Below are positions 8,064 to 15,243 of a stretch of DNA of 25,776 nucleotides, in pieces. Each line of letters starts with the position of its first letter. Position 1 is the stretch's first letter. The notes beneath the pieces are model-generated. The model was not told where the DNA came from, ran no database searches, and saw only the letters and a list, made by a program, of their open reading frames with translations. This DNA comes from an uncultured Oscillospiraceae bacterium (lineage in GTDB: Bacteria > Bacillota > Clostridia > Oscillospirales > Acutalibacteraceae), in contig CAJUSM010000042.1 in the NCBI GenBank assembly GCA_910588935.1, positions 1-25,776 on the forward strand, written 5' to 3'. A program made the translations under genes and the position numbers.

Positions 8064-8130
8064 ACATTGTTTCATCCTTTCCATTCTGGTTTGGAATCTC
8101 TCCAAAAAATAAGGGCTTTTATACCAGAAA

Positions 8131-8159
8131 AGTATACTCTATAATCCAGGAAATAGCAA
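8131..8159 (-). promoter_or_regulatory. Sigma-A promoter for the tautomerase gene and possibly the purine cluster
   Basis: On the minus strand TTGCTA (8159-8154) and TATACT (8136-8131) are separated by exactly 17 nt. The -10 matches consensus at 5 of 6 positions and the -35 at 4 of 6. It lies 68 nt before the ATG of the tautomerase gene. No clear terminator was found between that gene and purE, so read-through into the purine genes is possible. Confidence 0.7.
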
Positions 8160-8286
8160 GCAGTTCCGCTGATTTCCCATTTTGCGAAAAAGACGTAATT
8201 TTGCCTATTCTGAAAGGTTTTTGGCTAGTTTTCAGGTCGCTCTGGGCATTATGGACAAATTTTTGTAAAATTTTTTCTGTTTCCGC

Positions 8287-8315
8287 TTGCAATTTGGGGA
8301 TAAACATGGTAATAT
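8287..8315 (+). promoter_or_regulatory. Extended -10 sigma-A promoter for the sugar ABC transporter operon
   Basis: TTGCAA at 8287-8292 is followed after 17 nt by TAATAT at 8310-8315, preceded by TGG, which gives an extended -10 (TGGTAATAT). The next gene starts only at 8646, so this promoter implies a leader of roughly 325 nt. The -10 hexamer itself matches only 4 of 6 positions, hence moderate confidence. Confidence 0.55.
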
Positions 8316-8645
8316 ATAGTCAGGAGCTCCAAATGGAGCGGAAGAGAAGCTGTAATCTTCTGAAATTCGCGGCGTTTATTCGCCGCACAGCAAAGAAATT
8401 GCGCCTTTTGCCAGTGGAGTAAAATTCATAAATAAAGGGTTAATTTCTGCTGGGTACTTGCAGGTTCTCAAGGCGGCCAGTGTTGCCGCCACATTCCATG
8501 ACTATGGCGGAAACAGAGGAGGGATTGCCAAAAACTTTACCCCCAGGCCCAAGGGCCTCTTGGTTTATAGGAGTTCGTTTTGCGGGGGTACCCCCGCAGC
8601 AAAACTGGCTTTCCCTTGCGGGAAAGCCAATGGGAGTGATGAGCA
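8316..8645 (+). promoter_or_regulatory. Long inverted-repeat-rich leader before the ABC transporter operon
   Basis: This gene-free stretch of about 330 nt holds no credible CDS but at least six perfect short inverted repeats: GCTCC/GGAGC (8326-8339), GCGGCG/CGCCGC (8369-8386), GGCGGC/GCCGCC (8472-8490), GGCCC/GGGCC (8546-8557), an 18-nt palindrome TGCGGGGGTACCCCCGCA (8581-8598) flanked by GTTTTGC and GCAAAAC arms, and GGCTTTCCC/GGGAAAGCC with loop TTGC (8607-8628). The last hairpin ends 3 nt before the GGGAG ribosome site of the first permease gene. None is followed by a T-run, so simple terminators are unlikely. No known riboswitch core was recognised. The rest of the gap, 8064-8286, holds the tautomerase promoter and AT-rich sequence. 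Confidence 0.6.
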
Positions 8646-9605
8646 TTGACTAATCCAAACGTACAATCCTCGCCGAAGAAACAGAAAAATTTCTTTCTTC
8701 GCGCTGTAGAGCAGTGGGACCTGCAGCTGCTGGTCATCCCCGGCATTCTCCTGCTGTTCGTGTTCAGCTACATACCTATTTACGGCCTGGTAATGGCATT
8801 CCAGGAGTACCGCTTGGGCGATTTTCCCGGGCAGAGCGAATGGGTTGGGCTGAAGCAGTTTATCAGTCTGGTCACCGACCAGAACCTGCCCTTGGTGCTG
8901 CGCAATACTCTGGGTATTAGCGCGCTGAAGCTGACCATTGGGTTTGTGTGCCCCATTATTTTCGCGGTCTTCCTGAATGAAATGCAGAACCAGGCCGTGA
9001 AAAAGACCATCCAGACCGTTAGCTACCTGCCCCACTTCATTTCTTGGACTGTGTGCGCCCTGCTGATGTTTGACTTTTTGTCCACCGATGGCGGCGCCGT
9101 AAACGAAATGCTCATGGGCATGGGCCTGATCGACAAGCCCATTGGTTTCTTCCAAGAGGGCAAATATTTCTGGGCATTGGCCTTGGTAACAGATACCTGG
9201 AAAGAGCTGGGCTGGAACTCCATCATCTTCATTTCGGCCATGGCCGGCGTAGATGCAGAAATGTACGAGGCCGCGGATATCGACGGTGCTACCCGGGCCC
9301 AGAAGATGTGGCATATCACCATTAAGGCGATTAAGCCTACCATTGTACTCCTCTTCATTATGAATGTGGGCGGCATCCTGAACGCAAACTTCGACCAAAT
9401 CATGATGCTGACCAAGCAGATGGGTAACGCCATGCTGAAAGATTACGCCGATGTAATCGACACCTATATCTTCCGCATGGGCATTTCCTTGGGCCGCGCT
9501 TCCTTTGGTACCGCCGCCGGCCTGCTCAAGTCCATTATCAACTTTATCCTGCTGCTCACCGCCAACTCCATTGCCGACAAGGCCGGTGAAAACGCCCTGT
9601 TCTAA
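8646..9605 (+). CDS. Sugar ABC transporter permease, LplB family (CUT1)
   Basis: This integral membrane permease (319 aa) is one of the two pore subunits of a carbohydrate importer of the LplB/CUT1 type. After a Lys-rich cytoplasmic N-terminus come about six membrane helices, the first being LLVIPGILLLFVFSYIPIY near residue 28. The EAA loop that docks to the ATPase reads YEAADIDGATRAQKMWHITI near residue 206. Family signatures at the start (SYIPIYGLVMAFQEY) and TVSYLPHFISW are present. The start is TTG at 8646, with GGGAGTGAT upstream; no ATG in frame gives a complete first helix. It is followed after 30 nt by the second permease gene. Substrate cannot be read from the sequence; no ATPase gene is nearby, so a shared MsmX-type ATPase elsewhere is likely. 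Confidence 0.93.
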   Translation: MTNPNVQSSPKKQKNFFLRAVEQWDLQLLVIPGILLLFVFSYIPIYGLVMAFQEYRLGDFPGQSEWVGLKQFISLVTDQNLPLVLRNTLGISALKLTIGFVCPIIFAVFLNEMQNQAVKKTIQTVSYLPHFISWTVCALLMFDFLSTDGGAVNEMLMGMGLIDKPIGFFQEGKYFWALALVTDTWKELGWNSIIFISAMAGVDAEMYEAADIDGATRAQKMWHITIKAIKPTIVLLFIMNVGGILNANFDQIMMLTKQMGNAMLKDYADVIDTYIFRMGISLGRASFGTAAGLLKSIINFILLLTANSIADKAGENALF

Positions 9606-9635
9606 AATAGAGAGGAGAAAGGAGGCACAAGCCTT

Positions 9636-10574
9636 ATGACAGGTGTAAAAGAAACGAAGCACAAGATGAAAGTCAAAAAGGTGTTCAGCGATTACGTCAT
9701 TATCGTGGCGATGGTGGTTATCATGGTCGTGGTCTTCGTCACCACCCTGTACCCCTTCCTGAACTCTCTGGCGATCTCTTTCAATAACGCGGACGATACC
9801 GTCCTTGGCGGCATTACCATCTACCCCCGTATATTTACCGCTGCCAACTATACCCAGATCTTCAAGAATCCCACCATCTGGAAGGCCTATGGCATTACCT
9901 TTGCCCGTACCATTGTAGGCGCGGCGGCCGGCCTGGTGGTTACAGGCGCCCTGGCTTTCGGCCTTTCCCGTAAGAACCTGGCGGGCAGGAAGTTCTATAC
10001 CTTCTTCTGCCTGATCCCCATGTACTTCGGCGGCGGCCTGATCCCCACCTACTTCCTGATCATGAACCTGGGTCTGTATAATACCTTCTGGGTATACATC
10101 ATCCCCAACCTTGTGAACATCTGGAACATGATCCTTATGCGGTCCTACTTCCAGTCCGTGCCGGACGCCCTTGAGGAGTCCGCCCGTATTGACGGCGCCA
10201 ACTACCTCACCATCTTCTTCAAGATTTATTGGCCCGTTTCCACCCCCATTATCGCGACCATCGCTCTGTATTTCGGCGTGTTCCATTGGAACGACTGGTT
10301 CATGCCCAATATCTACATCAGCAGCGCCGATCTGAAGCCCATGACCTCTGTGCTTCTGGGCATCATCAGCGAGGCCTCTTACGCAGAGCGTATGGCGGCC
10401 ACCAACCCCTCCGGCGCTAGCTTTGCCAGTGAGGCCGGCAAGGGCAAGCAGACCAACGTGCGCTCCATTACCATGGCTACCATGATCGTGAGCATTCTGC
10501 CTATTGTTATCATCTATCCCTTCCTCCAGCGTTTCTTCCTGAAGGGCATTATGATTGGTTCTATTAAGGGTTAA
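9636..10574 (+). CDS. Sugar ABC transporter permease, YtcP family (CUT1)
   Basis: The product (312 aa) is the second pore subunit, of the YtcP/AraQ-like CUT1 group. It has a short basic N-terminus, a first helix around residues 18-42 (VIIVAMVVIMVVVFVTTLYP), the family sequence YPFLNSLAISFNNADD, and a conserved EAA loop EESARIDGANYLTIFFKIYWP near residue 178. A periplasm-side region with FHWNDWFMPNIYI and the C-terminal FLQRFFLKGIMIGSIKG are typical for this family. The ATG has GAGGAGAAAGGAGG upstream, a strong ribosome site. Spacing of 30 nt after the first permease marks one operon. Codon choice in this and the neighbouring genes strongly favours C-ended codons, unlike the flanking housekeeping genes, which suggests high expression rather than transfer. 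Confidence 0.94.
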   Translation: MTGVKETKHKMKVKKVFSDYVIIVAMVVIMVVVFVTTLYPFLNSLAISFNNADDTVLGGITIYPRIFTAANYTQIFKNPTIWKAYGITFARTIVGAAAGLVVTGALAFGLSRKNLAGRKFYTFFCLIPMYFGGGLIPTYFLIMNLGLYNTFWVYIIPNLVNIWNMILMRSYFQSVPDALEESARIDGANYLTIFFKIYWPVSTPIIATIALYFGVFHWNDWFMPNIYISSADLKPMTSVLLGIISEASYAERMAATNPSGASFASEAGKGKQTNVRSITMATMIVSILPIVIIYPFLQRFFLKGIMIGSIKG

Positions 10575-10603
10575 GTATTTTTTCCAATTCCGTCATTTAA
10601 GGC

Positions 10604-10633
10604 ATTGCGGGCAGGGGACGCCCCTGTCCGTGC
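10604..10633 (+). promoter_or_regulatory. Intercistronic hairpin between permease and binding-protein genes
   Basis: In the 99-nt gap before the binding-protein gene, GGCAGGGG and CCCCTGTC form an 8-bp stem (one G-U pair) around a short ACG loop, with GCA and TGC able to extend it. No T-run follows, so it is not a simple terminator. Such hairpins between permease and binding-protein genes can protect the downstream mRNA end and raise binding-protein levels; that role is inference here. Confidence 0.5.
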
Positions 10634-10673
10634 CTGAATGAAATAAAATTTTGTCTATAGGAGGACGAAAACA

Positions 10674-12527
10674 ATGAGCAAGAGGATTATTGCCTTGTTG
10701 ATGGCCTTGGCGCTGATCGTTGGCGTATTTGCAGCCTGCGGCGACAACAAAGGCAGCGGCACCAGCTCTGCTGCGAAAGATAACACCAGCAGCGCGGCCG
10801 ACAACACGGACTCTACTCCCGCTGATGATTCTACCGGCGGCGGCGAGAGCGAAGCCGAACCCACCAATACCTCTGGTGGCCCCGACGATACCAGCGAGCT
10901 CTATGAGTTCGAGACCTACTGGTACTATGATTGGGCCGGCATCAAGGAGTGGGGCGCTGACGGCTTCTCCAAGTACATGAAGGAGAAGTTCAATGTACAG
11001 ATTACCTTCACCAAGCCTGACGCTGACCAGGACTCTAAGCTGCAGCTGCTGCTTACCGGCGGCGACCTGCCCGAGGCTATGATTCTGGACCGCGGCCGCG
11101 TTCTGAACAACGTGGTTCGCGCCGGCGCTCTGCAGGAGATCGAGCAGTTTATGTATGACGGCTGCACCTTTGCCGAGGACGTAGGTGAGCAGACCCGTGA
11201 GCTGCTGAAGGTTGACGGCAAGCTGTACAGCATCCCCAACTGGCCCCGCGCCCCCGGCAAAGTTTCTACCGGTGGCAACGAGCAGTGGATTGTAAACACC
11301 CATGTTTACAATGAGGCTGGCAAGCCCTCCCTGGCTACCCTGAACGATCTGCACGACTACGCTGTAAAGGCTAAGGAACTGTCTGACGGCGGTTTGACTT
11401 CTTACTCCGGTATGAGCATCATCCCCTTCGCCTGCACCAACGGCACCAACGGCTACTACATCTATCGTCCCATGTTCCGTTCCATGGGCGGCCGTAACAT
11501 CGTTGAGAGCTACTTTACCCAGGAAGACGCCAAGATCGATCTGGCTGTCCGCACTCCTCTCTTTGTGGAGGCTCTGAAAGAGGGCAACCGTTGGTTCCGC
11601 GACGGCCTGTGGAGTCCCGATGTGTTCACCGACAACGGTGACCAGTGGGTTGAGAAGCTCACCAACGCTCGTCCTGCTCTGTTCTGGTACGATTTCTCCC
11701 AGGACGACACCAACAACTATCGCCGCGTTCCCGTGGAGAAGTCTGCTGGCACCGAGCAGGAGATGACCTATGAGGTTATCGGCGATCCCGCGTATGCTGA
11801 TCTGGCTTCCTTCCCCCAGTTCCCCCCAGCTGACGGCGTAGAGATTACCTACGGCGATGAGGCCGGTTCTCCTGGCTGGAACGTTAACGTTATTACCACC
11901 GCTGCTGAGCGTCCCCAGCGTATCTTCGACCTGTTCACTTGGATGATCTCCAAGGAAGGCTCCGATTACCAGGTATGCGGCGGTCCCGATGGCCCCATCT
12001 GGAACGGCGAGCATGACGAAGACGGCCTGCCCAAGCTCCTGATCGACTACGGTGCCATCACCTCCACCGAGCAGGATGCTGCCGGCGCTTGGATGTGGAC
12101 TCAGCCCGCTCACTCTGACTACATTGATACCATGAAGTTTGCTCTGAACGATAAGGCCGAGAAGAAGAACTGGACTGTTAACATCCAGGCCCATCTCTGC
12201 ACTTATGATGAAGAGAATCCGAAGATTGGTCAGAAGTTTAAGACCGACCAGTGCACCAACCTGGGCGATGCCATCGATCCTCAGAGCGACCTGGGCGTAA
12301 GCCTGAAGACCATCCAGGATCAGTGTGCTGCTCAGATTCCTCAGATTCTCATGGCTGAGGATGACGCTACCTTCGACAAGCTCCTTGCCGATCTGGTTTC
12401 TTTCTGCGAGAGCAACGATGTTGACAGTGTTATCGCTGCTTACCAGGAGAAGTACGATGCCAATATCGAGCTGCAGGGCTTCGATGCCTACAGCGAGGAG
12501 TACGACGTATACGGCCTGAATAAGTAA
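10674..12527 (+). CDS. Extracellular sugar-binding lipoprotein (LplA/family 1 SBP-like)
   Basis: The 617-aa product is the substrate-binding lipoprotein of the importer, anchored to the outer face of the membrane. A signal peptide with basic MSKR and a hydrophobic core ends in the lipobox FAAC, making Cys22 the lipidated residue. A Ser/Thr/Asp/Gly-rich linker covers residues 24-65. The mature domain begins YEFETYWYYDWAGIKEWG and shows features of large CUT1 binding proteins, including LLLTGGDLPEAMILDRG, DGKLYSIPNWP, and the late AAERPQRIFDLFTWMISKEG. GGAGG lies 9 nt before the ATG. The length exceeds the usual 400-450 aa of simple sugar-binding proteins and fits the LplA-like group that pairs with LplB/YtcP permeases, often for oligosaccharides. 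The ligand is unknown. Confidence 0.93.
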   Translation: MSKRIIALLMALALIVGVFAACGDNKGSGTSSAAKDNTSSAADNTDSTPADDSTGGGESEAEPTNTSGGPDDTSELYEFETYWYYDWAGIKEWGADGFSKYMKEKFNVQITFTKPDADQDSKLQLLLTGGDLPEAMILDRGRVLNNVVRAGALQEIEQFMYDGCTFAEDVGEQTRELLKVDGKLYSIPNWPRAPGKVSTGGNEQWIVNTHVYNEAGKPSLATLNDLHDYAVKAKELSDGGLTSYSGMSIIPFACTNGTNGYYIYRPMFRSMGGRNIVESYFTQEDAKIDLAVRTPLFVEALKEGNRWFRDGLWSPDVFTDNGDQWVEKLTNARPALFWYDFSQDDTNNYRRVPVEKSAGTEQEMTYEVIGDPAYADLASFPQFPPADGVEITYGDEAGSPGWNVNVITTAAERPQRIFDLFTWMISKEGSDYQVCGGPDGPIWNGEHDEDGLPKLLIDYGAITSTEQDAAGAWMWTQPAHSDYIDTMKFALNDKAEKKNWTVNIQAHLCTYDEENPKIGQKFKTDQCTNLGDAIDPQSDLGVSLKTIQDQCAAQIPQILMAEDDATFDKLLADLVSFCESNDVDSVIAAYQEKYDANIELQGFDAYSEEYDVYGLNK

Positions 12528-12543
12528 TTCAGCTGAATAAGAG

Positions 12544-12573
12544 GGCCCGGGCCAAAAGCCCGGGTTCTTTTTT
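12544..12573 (+). terminator. Rho-independent terminator of the ABC transporter operon
   Basis: CCCGGGC (12546-12552) pairs with GCCCGGG (12558-12564) around a short A-rich loop and is followed by TTCTTTTTT. It begins about 18 nt after the binding-protein stop codon. Confidence 0.9.
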
Positions 12574-12582
12574 CTCACAAAC

Positions 12583-12625
12583 AAAAACCAGCCCAGCAGA
12601 ATTTGCTCTGCCGGGCTGGTTTTAT
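12583..12625 (-). terminator. Terminator of the transketolase-GNAT operon, bidirectional in form
   Basis: CCAGCCC with AGCAGA pairs with TCTGC and GGGCTGG around an AATTTGC loop. On the minus strand it is followed by TTTTTGTTTG; on the plus strand by TTTTATT, so it may act both ways. Its outer arm abuts the stop of the GNAT gene, giving the convergent operons a terminator each. Confidence 0.85.
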
Positions 12626-13059
12626 TATAAAGCCTTCTTTAAATTTAGCTGCATTTTATTTCCCTGGTAGCCGAGAGATCGATAAAAGGCATGGGCGCCT
12701 GTCCTGCTCTCGCCTGAAACCAAACGTATTCCAGCGGCGCCTTGCTTTTTGGCCCAGTTTTCTGCAGCGGTGAGAAGCGATTTGCCAATTCCCCTGCGCT
12801 GGTATGCTGGGTTCACTGCAATTCCCATGATATTCTTTAAATGCTCCCCGTAGAGTACATCGTAATCTACAAGGTGGAGGTAGCCTACTACAGAACCCTC
12901 CAACTCTGCTATGAGAATTTTGTTTCGTCCATCATTCAGCAGCAGAGCCAACTTTTCAGCGGTTTTATCCTCTGGATATTCATAGCCCATGGCAACTTTG
13001 TTCAGCCAAGTTAAAGCGGGGGCATCCTCAGGCCGGGCATCGCGGATATAGAAACGCAT
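12625..13059 (-). CDS. GNAT-family N-acetyltransferase
   Basis: This 144-aa protein has the single-domain GNAT fold and is expected to move an acetyl group from acetyl-CoA to an unknown amine. The N-terminal FYIRDARPEDAPALTWLN, strand ILIAELEGSVVGYLHL, and the acetyl-CoA motif MGIAVNPAYQRRGIGKSLL (the Q-R-R-G-I-G loop) are clear, and the end HAFYRSLGYQ is the typical motif B. The ATG at 13059 shares one base with the TAA of the transketolase gene (TAATG), so translation probably depends on reinitiation; no strong ribosome site is visible. A longer in-frame start at 13209 lies within the transketolase gene and is rejected. Substrate is unknown; RimI-like protein acetylation is possible but not shown. 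Confidence 0.9.
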   Translation of the reverse strand: MRFYIRDARPEDAPALTWLNKVAMGYEYPEDKTAEKLALLLNDGRNKILIAELEGSVVGYLHLVDYDVLYGEHLKNIMGIAVNPAYQRRGIGKSLLTAAENWAKKQGAAGIRLVSGESRTGAHAFYRSLGYQGNKMQLNLKKAL

Positions 13060-14003
13060 TATTTGTTTACTGCTCTTTTTACTGCCTCGGCAATACCCTG
13101 AGCGCATAAGCCAAATTCCTTCAGCAGATCTACCGCTGGACCAGAGTGGCCGAAGCGGTCCTGCATGCCTACCCTGGTCAGCGGAACCGGGCACTCCTCG
13201 CATAGGCAAGCGGCCACAGCCTCGCCTAGCCCGCCAATGACGCTATGCTCTTCCACTGTTACAATTTTTCCAGTCTCCTTGGCAGCTTTTACCACCAGTT
13301 CCCGGTCCAGAGGCTTAATGGTATGCATGTCAATGAGCCGGGCGTGGATGCCCTCAGCTGTAAGGGTATCCACGGCTTGGATGGCTTCACCTACCATTAG
13401 CCCGGTAGCAATTACAGTAATATCACTGCCTTCCCGAAGGGTAATCCCCTTGCCAATTTCAAAATGATAGTCGTCATTGTTGTTGCAGCTCTCCACCGCC
13501 AGCCGGCCCAGGCGAATGTATACCGGACCCTGGTGCTCTACCGCAGCCTTTACCGCAGCCTGCATTTCATAATGATCAGCAGGGTTAAGAACCACCATGC
13601 CGGGAATGGACCGCATCAACGCGATGTCCTCGCAGCACTGGTGGGTGGCTCCATCTTCACCTACAGAAATACCGGCATGGGAGCCAACTATTTTTACATT
13701 TAGGTGAGGATAGCCTACAGAATTCCGTACCTGCTCAAATGCTCGCCCTGCCGAGAACATAGCAAATGAAGTGGCAAAGGGAATCTTACCGCAGGCTGCC
13801 AAGCCGGCAGCTACACCCACCATGTTGCCTTCGGCGATGCCGCATTCAACAAAGCGATGGGGGTAAGCTTTGCCAAAATTTTCCACCTTGGTGGCATCAG
13901 CCAAATCCGCCACCAGCACAACAATATCCGGATTGGTTTTACCCAGCTCTACAAGGGCTTCCCCAAAGCTCTCTCTGGTTGCTTTTTTTACAATTTCAGC
14001 CAT
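13059..14003 (-). CDS. Transketolase, C-terminal subunit
   Basis: The 314-aa protein contains the pyrimidine-binding and C-terminal domains of transketolase, the second half of the enzyme moving two-carbon units in the non-oxidative pentose phosphate pathway. The catalytic Glu that activates thiamine diphosphate lies in FVECGIAEGNMVGVAAGLA (about residue 53). HAGISVGEDGATHQCCEDIALMRSIP and PVYIRLGR are family hallmarks, and the C-terminal domain holds TVEEHSVIGGLGEAVA and DRFGHSGPA. It needs the N-terminal subunit encoded 33 nt upstream; together they equal a typical fused transketolase. AAAGGAAGG precedes the ATG by about 8 nt. DXP synthase has a similar domain order, but split partners and motifs favour transketolase. 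Confidence 0.95.
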   Translation of the reverse strand: MAEIVKKATRESFGEALVELGKTNPDIVVLVADLADATKVENFGKAYPHRFVECGIAEGNMVGVAAGLAACGKIPFATSFAMFSAGRAFEQVRNSVGYPHLNVKIVGSHAGISVGEDGATHQCCEDIALMRSIPGMVVLNPADHYEMQAAVKAAVEHQGPVYIRLGRLAVESCNNNDDYHFEIGKGITLREGSDITVIATGLMVGEAIQAVDTLTAEGIHARLIDMHTIKPLDRELVVKAAKETGKIVTVEEHSVIGGLGEAVAACLCEECPVPLTRVGMQDRFGHSGPAVDLLKEFGLCAQGIAEAVKRAVNK

Positions 14004-14036
14004 TTACACAGCCTTCCTTTCTTCCAGCCGGCAGGG

Positions 14037-14873
14037 TCAGATTGCTGCCAATGCTTGATTTAGCTCATTCATTGCCTGATTATACTGTTCCTCGTTAGGA
14101 GCCTTGCCATGCCAGCCAGCTTGATTTTCCATAAAGCTGACGCCTTTCCCTTTCACGGTTTTGGCGATAATTACAGTGGGCTTGCCCTTGCAGGCTTTGG
14201 CCTGAGAAAAGGCTTCCTCCAAGCTTTGGAAATCATGACCATCGGCAGTGGTTACCGCAAAGCCAAAGGAGCGGAATTTATCGTCAATGGGCGCAAGACC
14301 AGCTACTTTTGCTACGTCGCCATCTATTTGTAAACCGTTGTAGTCTACAATTAGGCAAAGATTGTCTAGGTTATGATGGGCGGCAAACATGGCGGCCTCC
14401 CATACCTGTCCCTCTTCAATTTCACCATCCCCCAGTAGGCAATACACCCGCTGGCTGCCGCCATCCATTTTGGCCGCCAAAGCCATACCTGCCGCTGCAG
14501 AAATCCCTTGGCCAAGAGAACCGGTGCTCATATCCACGCCAGGGGTCCCTTTCATGTCCGGATGCCCCTGAAGCATGGCTCCAATATGCCGAAGCCGTTT
14601 CAGATGATCCAAAGAGAAATATCCCCGCTGGGCCAGAGCAGCATAAAGCCCTGGAGCGCAATGGCCTTTGGAAAGCACAAAGCGGTCCCGATCTTCTTTT
14701 TTTGGATCCTGTGGATCCACATTCATTTCGCTGAAATACAGGTAAGTAAAAATATCCGCTGCGGAAAGGGAGCCTCCTGGGTGGCCGGATTTTGCGCTGA
14801 ATACGCCCTCCACAATGCCCAGGCGCACTTTTGCGGCAGTAAGCCGCAGTGATCTCAATTTTTCTGCGTCCAT
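14037..14873 (-). CDS. Transketolase, N-terminal subunit
   Basis: The 278-aa protein is the diphosphate-binding half of a two-subunit transketolase. It has SAKSGHPGGSLSAADIFTYLYF near residue 25, the KGHCAPGLYAALAQRGYF loop, and the thiamine diphosphate/metal motif GDGEIEEGQVWEAAMFAAHH ending in the Asn of DYNGLQIDG. The C-terminal AKTVKGKGVSFMENQAGWHGKAP is also typical. The start at 14873 has AAAGGAATGAG upstream; a longer in-frame start at 14918 lies at the promoter and is rejected. It is the first gene of an operon with the C-terminal subunit and a GNAT gene. Split transketolases are common in Clostridia and Archaea. Confidence 0.95.
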   Translation of the reverse strand: MDAEKLRSLRLTAAKVRLGIVEGVFSAKSGHPGGSLSAADIFTYLYFSEMNVDPQDPKKEDRDRFVLSKGHCAPGLYAALAQRGYFSLDHLKRLRHIGAMLQGHPDMKGTPGVDMSTGSLGQGISAAAGMALAAKMDGGSQRVYCLLGDGEIEEGQVWEAAMFAAHHNLDNLCLIVDYNGLQIDGDVAKVAGLAPIDDKFRSFGFAVTTADGHDFQSLEEAFSQAKACKGKPTVIIAKTVKGKGVSFMENQAGWHGKAPNEEQYNQAMNELNQALAAI

Positions 14874-14909
14874 ATGCTCATTCCTTTCGTCTTTTTCAGG
14901 TCTAAAGGG

Positions 14910-14938
14910 ATTATACATGATTTCCAGGAAAAAAGCAA
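14910..14938 (-). promoter_or_regulatory. Sigma-A promoter of the transketolase operon
   Basis: On the minus strand TTGCTT (14938-14933) lies 17 nt before a perfect TATAAT (14915-14910). The transcript would start about 30 nt before the transketolase ATG. Confidence 0.75.
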
Positions 14939-15243
14939 TCGGCAGTTGAAGTAGAGGGCATAGGGGTAAACTGCCGGCAGGTTAAAGCAGGCGGTCCAAG
15001 GGTGGAAGAACTGGGGGTGTCCCCAGCTTTTGTACCCAGAGCTTACAATTTTTCCATAAGTTAAACAACAAATCAATTAGTTGGGAGATAATCAGGGCGT
15101 CATCTCAGCCAGCGTTGCTCCCCATGCTTCCTCCAAGCCAATCATTTAGAAAAGGAAACCCGGTTTCTCTTCCCAATATAGGGGATTTCATCGCCGCCCG
15201 CTGAATATATATGAATGGACGGACGACCCCAGGAGGTGTTTCT
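14939..15243 (+). other. Gene-free divergent spacer between transketolase and flippase genes
   Basis: Together with the transketolase promoter this makes a gap of 370 nt without a gene. It contains the hairpin CTGGGG-gtgt-CCCCAG at 15011-15026, an AT-rich stretch at 15040-15090 and the short inverted repeat GAAACC/GGTTTC around 15155-15170. I could not place a convincing promoter for the rightward flippase gene. An AGGAGGTG ribosome site lies at its right edge (15231-15238). Confidence 0.5.

Noticed and set aside
8119..8307. A 62-codon minus-strand frame in the spacer before the transporter
   Set aside because: It overlaps the well-formed tautomerase promoter, has no ribosome site and no family features.
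8565..10286. A 573-codon open frame on the minus strand opposite both permease genes
   Set aside because: Same cause as above. It is His/Gln/Gly-rich, matches no family and covers two well-supported genes.
10593..12584. A 663-codon open frame on the minus strand opposite the binding-protein gene
   Set aside because: It mirrors the sense gene; strong C-ended codon bias removes stops from the antisense frame. The translation shows no domain, no ribosome site and low-complexity character.
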